Shown here in pieces: positions 41,853 through 51,169 of a stretch of 64,000 nt of DNA. The stretch is from Pikeienuella litoralis (GTDB lineage Bacteria > Pseudomonadota > Alphaproteobacteria > Rhodobacterales > Rhodobacteraceae). A model generated the notes under the pieces. It ran no database searches, was not told the DNA's origin, and saw only the letters and a program-made list of their open reading frames with translations. Positions within the stretch are counted from its first letter, which is position 1. The number at the start of each line of letters is the position of its first letter. The DNA lies in assembly GCF_037646705.1 (NCBI RefSeq), contig NZ_JBBHER010000008.1, forward strand, positions 124,001 through 188,000, read 5' to 3'. The position numbers and the translations under genes were made by a program.

Positions 41853-44800
41853 ATGCTGAGCTTCGGCGGATTGGCGAAAAAGGTCTTCGGCACGACCACT
41901 GACCGCGCCGTAAAGGGCGTGGCGAAACAGATTCAGGCGATCAATGCGATGGAGCCCGCGTTCGAGGCCCTGTCGGATGACGAGTTGAAGGCGAAGACGC
42001 CCGAGTTCCGCGCGCGGCTCGCGAACGGCGAGACGCTGGACGCGCTTCTCCCCGAAGCTTTCGCGACCGTCCGGGAAGCCGCCCGGCGCACGCTCGGCAT
42101 GCGCCCCTTCGATGTGCAGATGATCGGCGGGATCATGCTGCATCAGGGGAACATCTCCGAGATGAAGACCGGCGAGGGCAAGACCCTCGTCGCGACGATG
42201 CCGGTCTATCTGAACGCGCTCGAGGGCAAGGGCGTGCATGTCGTCACGGTGAACGATTATCTCGCCCGCCGGGACGCGGACTGGATGGGCCGGATCTACC
42301 GCTTTCTCGGCCTCACCGTCGGCGTGGTCGTGCCGAACATGGACGACCGCAGCCGCAAGGCCGCTTACGCCGCCGACGTGACCCACGCGACGAACAACGA
42401 GCTCGGCTTCGATTATCTTCGCGACAACATGAAATACAGCCTCGATCAGATGGTGCAGCGCGGCCATCACTTCGCCATCATCGACGAGGTCGACAGCATC
42501 CTGATCGACGAGGCCCGGACCCCGCTCATTATCTCCGGTCCGACGACGGACATGTCGGACCTCTATATCGCGATCGACAAGCTCATCCCCGAGCTGACGC
42601 CCGAGCATTACGAGATTGACGAGAAGCAGCGCACCGCCATCCTGACCGAGGAAGGGACCGAAAAGGTGGAGACGCTGGTGCGCGCGGCCGGCTTCCTGGC
42701 CGAGGGCGCGACGCTTTACGACCCCGAGAACGCGAGCCTGGTTCACCACGTCAACCAGGCGCTCCGGGCGCACAAGCTCTATCAGCTCGACAAGGATTAT
42801 ATCGTCAAGGACGGGAAGATCGTCATCATCGACGAGTTCACCGGCCGGATGATGGACGGGCGGCGCTGGGGCGAAGGGCTGCATCAGGCGGTGGAGGCGA
42901 AGGAGCGGCAGAAGATCCAGCCGGAGAACGTCACGCTCGCCTCGGTCACCTTTCAGAATTATTTCCGGCTTTACGACAAGCTCGCCGGAATGACCGGCAC
43001 CGCGATGACAGAAGCGGAGGAGTTCGCCTCGATCTACGGGCTGGAGGTGGTGGAGATTCCCACCAATCGCCCGGTGGCGCGCATCGATGACGACGATCAG
43101 GTCTACCGCACCGCCGAAGAGAAATATATCGCGATCATTCAAGCCATCGCCGGCGCCTATTCCCGCCAGCAACCGGTTCTGGTCGGCACCACCTCGATCG
43201 AAAAATCCGAGATGCTGTCGGGGATGCTGAAGAACCCCGGCGTTCTTCGCGACGCCGCGGCGAAACTTCGCGCCTTCGCAGCCAAGCTGAACCAGAAAAA
43301 GGAAGCGGCCGAGATCGCGCGGCTGAACGCCGAGGCGGACCAGCTCGATGAGCTCGCCAAACAGCCCGGAGGCGTGCCGCACCAGGTTCTGAACGCGCGC
43401 TTTCATGAGCAAGAGGCGCAGATCATCGCTCAGGCCGGGGCGCCGGGCGCGGTGACCATCGCCACCAACATGGCCGGCCGAGGCACCGATATTCAGCTTG
43501 GCGGCAACCCCGAAGGCCGCATTCTCGCCGCGCTGCTCAAGAGCCAGAGCGACGCGATCGACGCGCAGGTGAACGCCGCGGTGGAGCAGATCGTCGCCGC
43601 GCAGCCGCCGCTGGACGACCCGAAACAGACCGAGGCGCGCGCGCAGGTGATCCGGCAGATGGTCACCCAGCAACTCGTCAACTCCGCGATGCAGGTGCTG
43701 AAGAAGGAGGCCGAGGACGGGCAACACGCCGAAATCGTCGACCCGATCAAGGCCGAAGTCGCGGAGGCGAGGGAGAAGGTGGTCGCCGCCGGCGGGCTCT
43801 GGGTGCTGGCGACCGAACGCCATGAGAGCCGCCGGATCGACAATCAGCTTCGCGGCCGCTCCGGCCGGCAGGGCGACCCCGGCCGCTCCACCTTCTATCT
43901 CAGCCTCGAAGACGACCTGATGCGGATCTTCGGCTCCGAGCGGATGGACGGCATGCTCCAGCGGCTCGGCCTGCAGGAAGGCGAGGCGATCGTCCACACC
44001 TGGGTCAACAAGGCGATCGAGAAGAGCCAGGCCAAGGTCGAGGCGCGGAACTTCGATATCCGCAAGAATCTGTTGAAATACGACGATGTGATGAACGATC
44101 AGCGCAAGGCGATCTTCACGCAGCGCCGCGAGGTCATGGAGGCCCAGGACGTCGCCGACACGGTGGCGGAGATGCGCGCCTCCCTGGCCGACGATCTCGT
44201 CTCATCGCATATCCCGCCCCGCGCCTACGCGGAGCAATGGGATGTCGACGGCCTCGCCGAGGCGGTGAAGGAGATGTTCGCTCTCGACCTTCCCATCGCC
44301 GAATGGGCGGCGGAAGAGGGCGTCGATGACGAGGCGATCCGCGAGCGGCTGGAGAAAGCGCTGGCGGAGCAGGCCGCGAAACGCGTCGCGCGCCATGGCG
44401 CGGAGCGGATGCGGGCGGCCGAAAAGACCATCCTGCTCGAAGCGATCGACGCCGCCTGGCGCGATCATCTGACGACGCTCGACCATTTGCGATCGGTCAT
44501 CGGCCTTCGCGGATACGCGCAGCGCGATCCGTTGAACGAGTTCAAATCCGAGGCGTTCGAGCTTTTCAACGCGATGATGAACCGGATCCGGTCCGAATTG
44601 ACGAGGCGGCTCTGCCGCGAGGAGCTTCCCGCCGACGCGGCGGCGCAGCCGCAGATCCCGCCGGAGATCATGCAGGCGATGCGAGGCGGAGCCGAGCGGC
44701 CGGCGGCGCCGCCCGAAGAGGCCGAAACCGGGGACGCGTCCGCGGCGGCCGGCGGCGCGCGCGTCGCCACGGCCACGCGGGCGACGGCGGCGGCGGCCAA

Positions 44801-44870
44801 GATCGGCCGGAACGACCCCTGCCCCTGCGGAAGCGGCAAGAAATACAAGCACTGCCACGGCCGGGTCTGA
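41853..44870 (+). CDS. secA: Preprotein translocase ATPase SecA, long form
   Basis: 1005 residues against about 900 for most proteobacterial SecA. The motor is intact: MKTGEGKTLVA (about 104-114), VDSILIDEARTPLI, TIATNMAGRGTDIQLGGN, ESRRIDNQLRGRSGRQGD. The C terminus has the zinc/SecB-binding motif CPCGSGKKYKHCHG. The extra length lies in two places: about 50 residues rich in Ala, Lys, Glu (about 460-508) between KSEMLS and HQVLNARFHE, and about 50 more than usual between GGN and AAGGLWVLATERHE (about 552-645). ATG 41853 was chosen for AAGGA at 6 bases and the standard N terminus MLSFGGLAKKVFG. It drives Sec-dependent export at the inner membrane. Confidence 0.95.
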   Translation: MLSFGGLAKKVFGTTTDRAVKGVAKQIQAINAMEPAFEALSDDELKAKTPEFRARLANGETLDALLPEAFATVREAARRTLGMRPFDVQMIGGIMLHQGNISEMKTGEGKTLVATMPVYLNALEGKGVHVVTVNDYLARRDADWMGRIYRFLGLTVGVVVPNMDDRSRKAAYAADVTHATNNELGFDYLRDNMKYSLDQMVQRGHHFAIIDEVDSILIDEARTPLIISGPTTDMSDLYIAIDKLIPELTPEHYEIDEKQRTAILTEEGTEKVETLVRAAGFLAEGATLYDPENASLVHHVNQALRAHKLYQLDKDYIVKDGKIVIIDEFTGRMMDGRRWGEGLHQAVEAKERQKIQPENVTLASVTFQNYFRLYDKLAGMTGTAMTEAEEFASIYGLEVVEIPTNRPVARIDDDDQVYRTAEEKYIAIIQAIAGAYSRQQPVLVGTTSIEKSEMLSGMLKNPGVLRDAAAKLRAFAAKLNQKKEAAEIARLNAEADQLDELAKQPGGVPHQVLNARFHEQEAQIIAQAGAPGAVTIATNMAGRGTDIQLGGNPEGRILAALLKSQSDAIDAQVNAAVEQIVAAQPPLDDPKQTEARAQVIRQMVTQQLVNSAMQVLKKEAEDGQHAEIVDPIKAEVAEAREKVVAAGGLWVLATERHESRRIDNQLRGRSGRQGDPGRSTFYLSLEDDLMRIFGSERMDGMLQRLGLQEGEAIVHTWVNKAIEKSQAKVEARNFDIRKNLLKYDDVMNDQRKAIFTQRREVMEAQDVADTVAEMRASLADDLVSSHIPPRAYAEQWDVDGLAEAVKEMFALDLPIAEWAAEEGVDDEAIRERLEKALAEQAAKRVARHGAERMRAAEKTILLEAIDAAWRDHLTTLDHLRSVIGLRGYAQRDPLNEFKSEAFELFNAMMNRIRSELTRRLCREELPADAAAQPQIPPEIMQAMRGGAERPAAPPEEAETGDASAAAGGARVATATRATAAAAKIGRNDPCPCGSGKKYKHCHGRV

Positions 44871-45013
44871 CGCCCCGGCCGCGGCCATAGAGCGCGAGCG
44901 CCTTCCGGCTGATCCTTCGAGCGGACGGCCTCATGGCCATTGAGCCGAACGGGCGCCTCCGTCGGCGGCGGGCATGATTTCGCCGTCCGGCGGCGGTTCG
45001 GGACGCGAAAGAC

Positions 45014-45030
45014 GCGGACAAGGAGTCCGC
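45014..45030. terminator. Hairpin between convergent secA and coxL-like genes
   Basis: GCGGAC (45014-45019) and GTCCGC (45025-45030) pair around AAGGA. It lies 20 bases beyond the stop of the coxL-like gene on its 3' side. The rest of 44871-45049 has no gene. Confidence 0.35.
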
Positions 45031-45049
45031 CCCGCCTGCGCTCCGCCCT

Positions 45050-47344
45050 TCAATCCCGCCGCAAGGCCGTCCAGACCCGGAACGGCGTGAACGGCCCCTC
45101 GATCTCGCGCCCGCCCGCGCGGATCAGCGCGTCATGAACCGCAAGCGTCGCCGCCGGGATTCCCGCCACCGTCCCCGATTCGCCGCCGCCTTTCACGCCG
45201 TAAGGATTGGTCTGGCAGGGGATCTCCACGAAATGCGGCTCGAGCGCCGGCAGATCGTCGGCGCGGGGCACCGCGTAATCCATGAAGCTGCCGGCCAGCG
45301 GCTGCCCGGTCTCGGGGTCGTAGACGGCGTGCTCCAGCAACGCCTGACCGACGCCTTGCGCGACTCCGCCCTGCGCTTGGCCGCCGGCGAGCAGCGGGTT
45401 GATGATGACGCCGAAATCGTCGACCAGCGTATAGCGCTCAAGCGAGACGCGCCCGGTCTCGCGGTCGATCTCCACCTCGGCGATGTGGCATCCGTTCGGG
45501 AAGCTCGCCGTCGTATCCGAGACCTTGCCGAAGCCGGTGACGCCGCCCAGCGCGCGCACCACCGCCGGCAAGCCGACGCGGCGGTCCGTGCCCGCCACGA
45601 TGAACGCGCTTTCGGCGGCCAGAAACTCGACATCCTCCTCGGCCGCCTCCAACTCTTCGGCGGCGGCGGCGCGGCATTTCCGGATGATCTCGTCGGCCGC
45701 CAGCCGGATCACCCGGCTCGCCATGATCGCGGAGCGCGAGCCGCCGGTTCCGCCGCCAAGCGGCAGCGCGTCGCTGTCTCCATCCGCCAGGCTGATCCGG
45801 TCCCATTCGAGGCCGAGATTCTCATGCAGGATTTGCGCCCAGGTCGTCTCATGGCCCTGCCCGGTCGATTGCGTGCCGACATGAATCACCGCATCGCCCT
45901 CGGCGGAGATCGTGATCTCCGCGTTCTCGTCAGGCCCGCCGCCGGTTCTCTCCATGTAATAGATCGCCGCGCGGCCGCGCACGCGCCCCTGCGCGGCGGC
46001 GGCTTCGGCGCGGGCGGAAAAGCCGTCATAATCCGCCGCCTCCAGCGCGACATCGATCACCCGCGCGGGGTCCAGGCTGTCGAAGGTCAGGCCGCCCAGC
46101 GTGGCGTAGGGCGTCTCCTCCGGGGTGAGCAGATTGATCCGCCGAAGCGCGACCGGATCCATCCCGATCTGACGCGCCGCCGCGCTCATCAGCCGTTCGG
46201 TGTTGTGGATGACCTCCGGGCGCCCGGCGCCGCGATAGGCGTCGGTCGGCGTGGTGTTGGTCAGGGCGCCGCGCACCCGGACATAAGCGGCGGGAACCCG
46301 GTACAGCCCGCCGATCAGCACGCTGGAGAACAGCGTGTGGACCGCAAGGCCGCAGGTGGAGTAATACGCGCCGAGATTGGAGACCCCGTCGGACCGGAGC
46401 GCCAGAAGCCGCCCATCGGCGTCGAACGCGCCTTCGATATCGACCTGAAGATCGCGCGCCTGCGCGTCGGAAAGAAAACTCTCCGCCCGGTCGGCGATCC
46501 ATTTCACCGGCTGGCCGCTGTCCTTCGCGGCCAGCGCCACAAGCGCGTATTCCGGATGCTGCATGGTCTTCATCCCGAAGCCGCCGCCGATATCCGGCGC
46601 ATGGATGCGCAGGCGGCTCGGCTCGACCCCGAGAGATTGGGCGACGCCGTCGCGCATCGCATGCGCGCCCTGGCTGCCGATCCACCCCTCCCACCGGCCG
46701 TCGGCCGCGTCATACCGGATCAGGGCGCCCCGCGTCTCCATCGCCGTGACGGCCAGCCGCTGATTGACGACATGAGCGCGAACCACATGCGCGGCGCCGG
46801 CGAAGGCCGCGGCGGCGGCGGCCTCGTCGCCGGCCTCCCAGTCGTAAGCCAGATTGCCGGGCGCGGTCTCATGCAGGTTCGGCGCGCCGGGGGCGAGCGC
46901 GGCCGCGGCGTCGACGACAACCGGCGCTTCGTCGTAATCGACCTCGATCAGCTCGGCCGCGTCCCGCGCGCGGTCCAGCGTATCCGCGACGATAAAAGCC
47001 ACCGGCTCTCCCACATAGCGCACGGTTCCGTCCGCAAGGTGCGGCTGCGCCACCTGCGCCTGCCGACCGCCGCCGCGCTGCGGAATCGGGATCAGACAGG
47101 TGAGCGGGATGAGCCGGTCCGCGATATCCTGATGGACATAGACGAGCCGCACGCCAGGCACCGCGCGCGCCTCCTCCAGACCCGAAAGGGTGAACCGCGC
47201 ATGCGCCGAGCCCGAACGCAGCACGAACGCGCTGAGCGCGCCCTCCGGCGCATGATCGTCGATGAACCGACCGTCGCCGGTGAGGAGCCGCCGATCCTCC
47301 TTTCGCCGCATCGCCTGTCCAACCCCGAATTTCATCTCGCTCAC
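45050..47344 (-). CDS. Molybdenum hydroxylase large subunit, form II CoxL-like
   Basis: 764 residues of the xanthine dehydrogenase family. An N-terminal domain (RRKEDRRLLTGDGRFIDD) precedes the molybdopterin-binding regions GGGFGMKT and TGQGHETTWAQI. The active-site loop is AYRGAGRPE, the form II signature; true aerobic CO dehydrogenase has AYxCSFR with a selenium/copper-binding Cys, so CO oxidation is unlikely. The catalytic Glu is in GGGESGTVAG. Such enzymes hydroxylate aldehydes, purines or N-heterocycles with a medium FAD and a small 2Fe-2S subunit, neither of which is encoded next to it. The subunits must come from elsewhere or be shared. Confidence 0.9.
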   Translation of the reverse strand: MSEMKFGVGQAMRRKEDRRLLTGDGRFIDDHAPEGALSAFVLRSGSAHARFTLSGLEEARAVPGVRLVYVHQDIADRLIPLTCLIPIPQRGGGRQAQVAQPHLADGTVRYVGEPVAFIVADTLDRARDAAELIEVDYDEAPVVVDAAAALAPGAPNLHETAPGNLAYDWEAGDEAAAAAAFAGAAHVVRAHVVNQRLAVTAMETRGALIRYDAADGRWEGWIGSQGAHAMRDGVAQSLGVEPSRLRIHAPDIGGGFGMKTMQHPEYALVALAAKDSGQPVKWIADRAESFLSDAQARDLQVDIEGAFDADGRLLALRSDGVSNLGAYYSTCGLAVHTLFSSVLIGGLYRVPAAYVRVRGALTNTTPTDAYRGAGRPEVIHNTERLMSAAARQIGMDPVALRRINLLTPEETPYATLGGLTFDSLDPARVIDVALEAADYDGFSARAEAAAAQGRVRGRAAIYYMERTGGGPDENAEITISAEGDAVIHVGTQSTGQGHETTWAQILHENLGLEWDRISLADGDSDALPLGGGTGGSRSAIMASRVIRLAADEIIRKCRAAAAEELEAAEEDVEFLAAESAFIVAGTDRRVGLPAVVRALGGVTGFGKVSDTTASFPNGCHIAEVEIDRETGRVSLERYTLVDDFGVIINPLLAGGQAQGGVAQGVGQALLEHAVYDPETGQPLAGSFMDYAVPRADDLPALEPHFVEIPCQTNPYGVKGGGESGTVAGIPAATLAVHDALIRAGGREIEGPFTPFRVWTALRRD

Positions 47345-47567
47345 CTCATGCCGCCGGGATCATCGCCCGCATACTAGAGCGCTGGGCGGCGGACGCCAGT
47401 GGTCAGCGCGCGCGCCTCGCTGAGGCGGGGGTTGATATGACACAATCTTCAAGGCCACACTCACCGTTCGTTTTCCGCGGCGCGGGCGCCATCTGAGTAG
47501 GGATGCGTTTCGCGAACCGCGACGGCCGGCTGCGGCCTCCTCGCGCGGCGGCGGACAGGAGAATGCC
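47345..47567. promoter_or_regulatory. Divergent control region, coxL-like gene / Tat-exported binding protein
   Basis: 223 bases with an AT-richer core around 47430-47455 (TTGATATGACACAATCTTC). It presumably holds both promoters. I could not pair -35 and -10 boxes with confidence, and no dyad stands out. Confidence 0.35.
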
Positions 47568-49214
47568 ATGAACGGCTCAAAAACCACGCTGAGCGGCGCG
47601 CCGATGCACTGGGCCGTCGCGACCTACGCCGAGGAATACCGCGCCGGCCATATCGGTCGGCGCGAATTTCTGACCCGCGCCTGCGCCCTCGGCGCCACGG
47701 CGGCCGCGGCCTACGCGATGGTCGGCCTCTCGGCGCCCCGGCGCGCGGCCGCCGCCGGCGCGCCCGGCGGCACGCTCCGCATCCAGATGGAGCTGAGGGA
47801 ATTGAGGGACCCGCGCGCAGCCGACTGGTCGCAGATCGCGAACTTCACCCGCGGCTGGCTGGAATATCTCGTCCGCTACACAAGCGACGGCGCCTTCGAG
47901 CCGCGCCTTCTTGAAAGCTGGGAGGTCAACGAGGACGCGACCGAATACATCCTGAACGTTCGCAAGGGCGTCGCCTGGAACAACGGGGACGCCTTCACCG
48001 CCGAGGATGTGGCGCGGAACATCGCGCTCTGGGCCGACAGTTCGGCGGAAGGCAACTCGATGGCGACGCGGGTCGCGGGGCTGATCGATCCCGACACCGG
48101 CGAAGCCCGCGACGGCGCGATCCGGGTGCTGGACTCGCACACCGTGAAGCTCACCCTGAACCAGCCGGACATCACCATCATCCCGAACATGTCCGACTAT
48201 CCCGCCGCCATCGTCCACTCGTCCTATTCGGGGGGCGACCCCGCGGACAACCCGATCGGCACCGGCCCCTATGTTCCCGAAAGTTACGAGGCCCACGTCA
48301 GGGGCGTGTTGGTGAGGAAGGAAGGCCACAAATGGTGGGGCGAGGGCGCGTGGCTCGACCGGATCGAATTCATCGATTTCGGCACCGATATCTCCACCTG
48401 GGTCGCGGCCGCGCAAGCCGATGAAATCGACATGCTCTACCAGACCACCGGCGATTTCATCGACATCATGGACGCGTTCGGCTGGGAGAAATCCAAAACC
48501 GCGTCCGCCGCGACGATCACCGTGCGCTACAATCAGCTCGCCGAGCCCTATGACCAGCTTGAGGTGCGCCGGGCCTTGTCGATGGCGGTGGACAACGCGG
48601 TGGTGCTGGAGCTTGGCTATGGCGACCGCGGCGCGGTGGCCGAGAACCATCATGTCTGCCCGATCCACCCCGAATACGCCAAGCTGCCGCCGCTCGCGCC
48701 CGACCCGGCCGCGGCGAAGGCCGCGATCGACGCCGCCGGGCTTTCGGACCATGAGTTCGACCTGATCTCGCTCGACGACAACTGGCAGCGCGACACCTGC
48801 GACAGCGTCGCGGCGCAGATCCGCGACGCCGGGATCAACATCAAGCGGACCATTCTTCCCGGCGCGACCTACTGGGAAAACTGGATGACGTATCCGTTTT
48901 CGGCCACCGAATGGAACATGCGCCCGCTCGGCGTTCAGGCGCTCGCGCTTGGCTATCGCTCCGGCGCCGCCTGGAACGAAAGCGCATTTTCGAACAAGGA
49001 GTTCGATCAGCAGCTCGACCTGGCGATGTCTCTCGCCGACGTCGAAGAGCGGCGCAAGGTGATGAAGCGGATCGAGGAGATCCTGCAGGAGCAGGGCGTC
49101 ATGATCCAACCTTATTGGCGGTCGATCTATCGCCATGTCAGACCCGGCGTCAGAGGCGCCGACATGCATCCGACCTTCGAGATGCATCTCGAAGAATACT
49201 GGATCAAGGCCTGA
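47568..49214 (+). CDS. Family 5 solute-binding protein with Tat signal, orphan
   Basis: 548 residues. A long N region ends in the twin-arginine motif GRREFLTRACALGATAAAA and the signal runs to about residue 63. The mature part has the SBP_bac_5 fold (AEDVARNIALWA, NPIGTGPYVPESYE, LEVRRALSMAVDN). Export through Tat suggests folding or cofactor binding before transport. No permease or ATPase gene is adjacent, so it may serve one of the two peptide-type transporters of this window or another elsewhere. AGGAGAA precedes the ATG. It is divergent from the coxL-like gene. Confidence 0.9.
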   Translation: MNGSKTTLSGAPMHWAVATYAEEYRAGHIGRREFLTRACALGATAAAAYAMVGLSAPRRAAAAGAPGGTLRIQMELRELRDPRAADWSQIANFTRGWLEYLVRYTSDGAFEPRLLESWEVNEDATEYILNVRKGVAWNNGDAFTAEDVARNIALWADSSAEGNSMATRVAGLIDPDTGEARDGAIRVLDSHTVKLTLNQPDITIIPNMSDYPAAIVHSSYSGGDPADNPIGTGPYVPESYEAHVRGVLVRKEGHKWWGEGAWLDRIEFIDFGTDISTWVAAAQADEIDMLYQTTGDFIDIMDAFGWEKSKTASAATITVRYNQLAEPYDQLEVRRALSMAVDNAVVLELGYGDRGAVAENHHVCPIHPEYAKLPPLAPDPAAAKAAIDAAGLSDHEFDLISLDDNWQRDTCDSVAAQIRDAGINIKRTILPGATYWENWMTYPFSATEWNMRPLGVQALALGYRSGAAWNESAFSNKEFDQQLDLAMSLADVEERRKVMKRIEEILQEQGVMIQPYWRSIYRHVRPGVRGADMHPTFEMHLEEYWIKA

Positions 49215-49311
49215 CGCCGCGCCCATCCGCTCCGCCTCCACAGCCGGGCGGAAATGGCTCCGGGGCTCCGCAGGTCGCCGGGCCAAACGCCCATTGCGGG
49301 CCGATGCGCCC

Positions 49312-49330
49312 GGCGCGACGGCGCCGCGCC
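49312..49330. terminator. Hairpin between convergent genes
   Basis: GGCGCG (49312-49317) and CGCGCC (49325-49330) pair around a 7-base loop, between the Tat-exported binding protein (stop 49214) and the acyl-CoA synthetase (stop 49351). No T-run. The remaining intergenic sequence shows nothing else. Confidence 0.3.
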
Positions 49331-49350
49331 AGAACCGGAGGCGCGCGCCG

Positions 49351-51168
49351 TCAGGCGTAGAGCGCCTCGATCTGATCGGCGTATTTCGCGGCGATGTTGG
49401 CGCGGCGCACCTTCATGGTCGCGGTCACCTCGTCGTCGTCATGGTCCAACTCTTTGGTCAAAAGATGGAACCGCCGGATGTTCGCGACCGGCGCGAGGCC
49501 GCTGTTGGCCTTCGCCACCTCGGTCTCGATCAGGTCGCGCACCGCCGGATTTTCGGAGAGATTGCGGAAGGTGGTGTAGGCGAGCCGCGATTCCTCGGCC
49601 CATTTTCCCACGGTCTCGAAATCGATCTGGATCAGCGCCGCGACGTATTTGCGCCGCTCGCCGATGGCGACGCATTCCTTGATATAGGGGCTGCTCTTCA
49701 TCGCGTTCTCGATCTCGGACGGGGAGAGATTCTTGCCCCCCGCGGTGATCATGATGTCCTTCAGCCGATCGACGACCCGGTATTGGCCGTCACTCTCCTC
49801 CACCACATCGCCGGTGTGGAGCCAGCCGTCCCGAATGGCGCCCCGCGTCGCCTCCTCGTTCTTGTAGTAGCCTTCGAAGACGATATCGCCCCGGATCAGA
49901 AGCTCCCCGACCTCGCCGACGCGGGCTTCGGCGTTCACGACCACCTCGCCGACGCCGCCCGGCTCCAGCCGCGACAGCCGCTGCCCGAGGGCGATCCCCG
50001 TGGTCTCGGTCGCGCCGTAGACCTCGACCAGCGGCGCGCCGATGGTGCGAAAATAAGCCACGATGACCGGGGCGATCGGAGCGGCCCCGGTCATCGCGAT
50101 GCGGGCGCGGCGAAGGCCGATGAAGTTCTGAAGGGCGCGAAAGACCAGCAGATACCAGAAAAGGAAGGTCAGCCGCTGCGCGACGCTCCGCCGCTCCGGC
50201 GGAAGATCGGCGAAGGGCGCGCAGGCCTTCAGCGCGCGGTCATGGAGCAGCTTCCTGAGGCCGCCCGCCTCCAGCATTCCGATATGGATCGACGCATGCA
50301 GCTTCTCCCAGATCCGCGGCACGCCGAGGAACATCGTCGGCGCCACCTCGCGGAGATCCTCCTGCACAGTGCGGAGAGACTCGCCGAAATTCACGAGGCT
50401 GGCGTTGTAGATCGGCGCCATCGTCGTGGTCATCTGCTCGGCCACGTGGCAGAGCGGCAGATAGGAGAGATGGGAATCCTCCCGCCCGAGGCCGAGCCGC
50501 TCCGTCACGGCGACGGCCTGCGCGCGCAGATTCCGGTAGCTCAGCATCGCGCCCTTGGGCCTGCCGGTGGAGCCGGATGTGTAGATCATCAGCGCGGTGT
50601 CATCGAGGCTCTGCCGGGCGAGCGTCTCGTCCACCAGGGCGCGGGCGGCGGCCGCGTCCGCGCGCCCCTCGGCCTCAAGCGCGGCGAAGCTGGTGACGAG
50701 ATCGGGCGGATAGGCGCGCATCCCCCGCGTCTCGATCACCACGATGCGGGCGAGCTTCGGAAGCTGGCTCCGGATCTCGAGCACCTTGTCGACCTGCTCC
50801 TGATCCTCGCAGATGACGATCTGGCTGTCGGAATGCTCGAGGACATAGGCGACTTCCGGCGCCGGGCTGGTGGGGTAGACGCCGACGGTGATCGCTCCGG
50901 CGGAGCCCGCGCCAAGCTGCGCGAGCACCCATTCGATCCGGTTTTCGGAGAGAACCGCCATGCGCCCGCCCTCGTCGAGGCCGAGCCGGCGCAGGCCAAG
51001 CGCGACCGCGGAGGCGCGCTCGAAATAGGTCTTCCAGTCCGTCACCTTCCAGATGCCGAAATCCTTCTGCCGGATGGCGCGGCGGGTCGGCCAGCGCTCC
51101 GCATTCCGGCGCAGCATCTGCGGCAGGGTCGCTTCGGGATAGGAGACGGTCTCGGCCGGCGTCCGCAT
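49351..51168 (-). CDS. AMP-dependent acyl-CoA synthetase (long-chain type)
   Basis: 605 residues. The phosphate-binding loop TSGSTGRPKGAM, the motif YGATETTG, the hinge DGWLHTGD and DRLKDIMITAGGKNLSP are those of the FadD15/ACSL-like branch of adenylate-forming enzymes. It activates a carboxylic acid to its CoA thioester. ATG 51168 lies one base beyond the stop of the livF-like gene (TGAGATG); the longer open frame upstream runs under livF. Because it ends a LivGHMKF-type operon, the imported ligand is probably a hydrophobic or aromatic acid rather than an amino acid. Confidence 0.9.
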   Translation of the reverse strand: MRTPAETVSYPEATLPQMLRRNAERWPTRRAIRQKDFGIWKVTDWKTYFERASAVALGLRRLGLDEGGRMAVLSENRIEWVLAQLGAGSAGAITVGVYPTSPAPEVAYVLEHSDSQIVICEDQEQVDKVLEIRSQLPKLARIVVIETRGMRAYPPDLVTSFAALEAEGRADAAAARALVDETLARQSLDDTALMIYTSGSTGRPKGAMLSYRNLRAQAVAVTERLGLGREDSHLSYLPLCHVAEQMTTTMAPIYNASLVNFGESLRTVQEDLREVAPTMFLGVPRIWEKLHASIHIGMLEAGGLRKLLHDRALKACAPFADLPPERRSVAQRLTFLFWYLLVFRALQNFIGLRRARIAMTGAAPIAPVIVAYFRTIGAPLVEVYGATETTGIALGQRLSRLEPGGVGEVVVNAEARVGEVGELLIRGDIVFEGYYKNEEATRGAIRDGWLHTGDVVEESDGQYRVVDRLKDIMITAGGKNLSPSEIENAMKSSPYIKECVAIGERRKYVAALIQIDFETVGKWAEESRLAYTTFRNLSENPAVRDLIETEVAKANSGLAPVANIRRFHLLTKELDHDDDEVTATMKVRRANIAAKYADQIEALYA

Positions 51169-51169
51169 C

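Noticed and set aside
41727..43997. A 756-codon frame on the minus strand opposite secA
   Set aside because: Shadow of the secA codons. The composition is dominated by His, Leu, Arg and Asp repeats, and secA motifs on the plus strand are unambiguous.
45050..47344. Aerobic carbon monoxide dehydrogenase
   Set aside because: The loop reads AYRGAGR, not AYxCSFR, and the partner subunits are missing, so CO oxidation is not supported.
45134..47377. A 747-codon frame on the plus strand opposite the CoxL-like gene
   Set aside because: Same reason: antisense shadow with an Arg-rich, non-globular composition.
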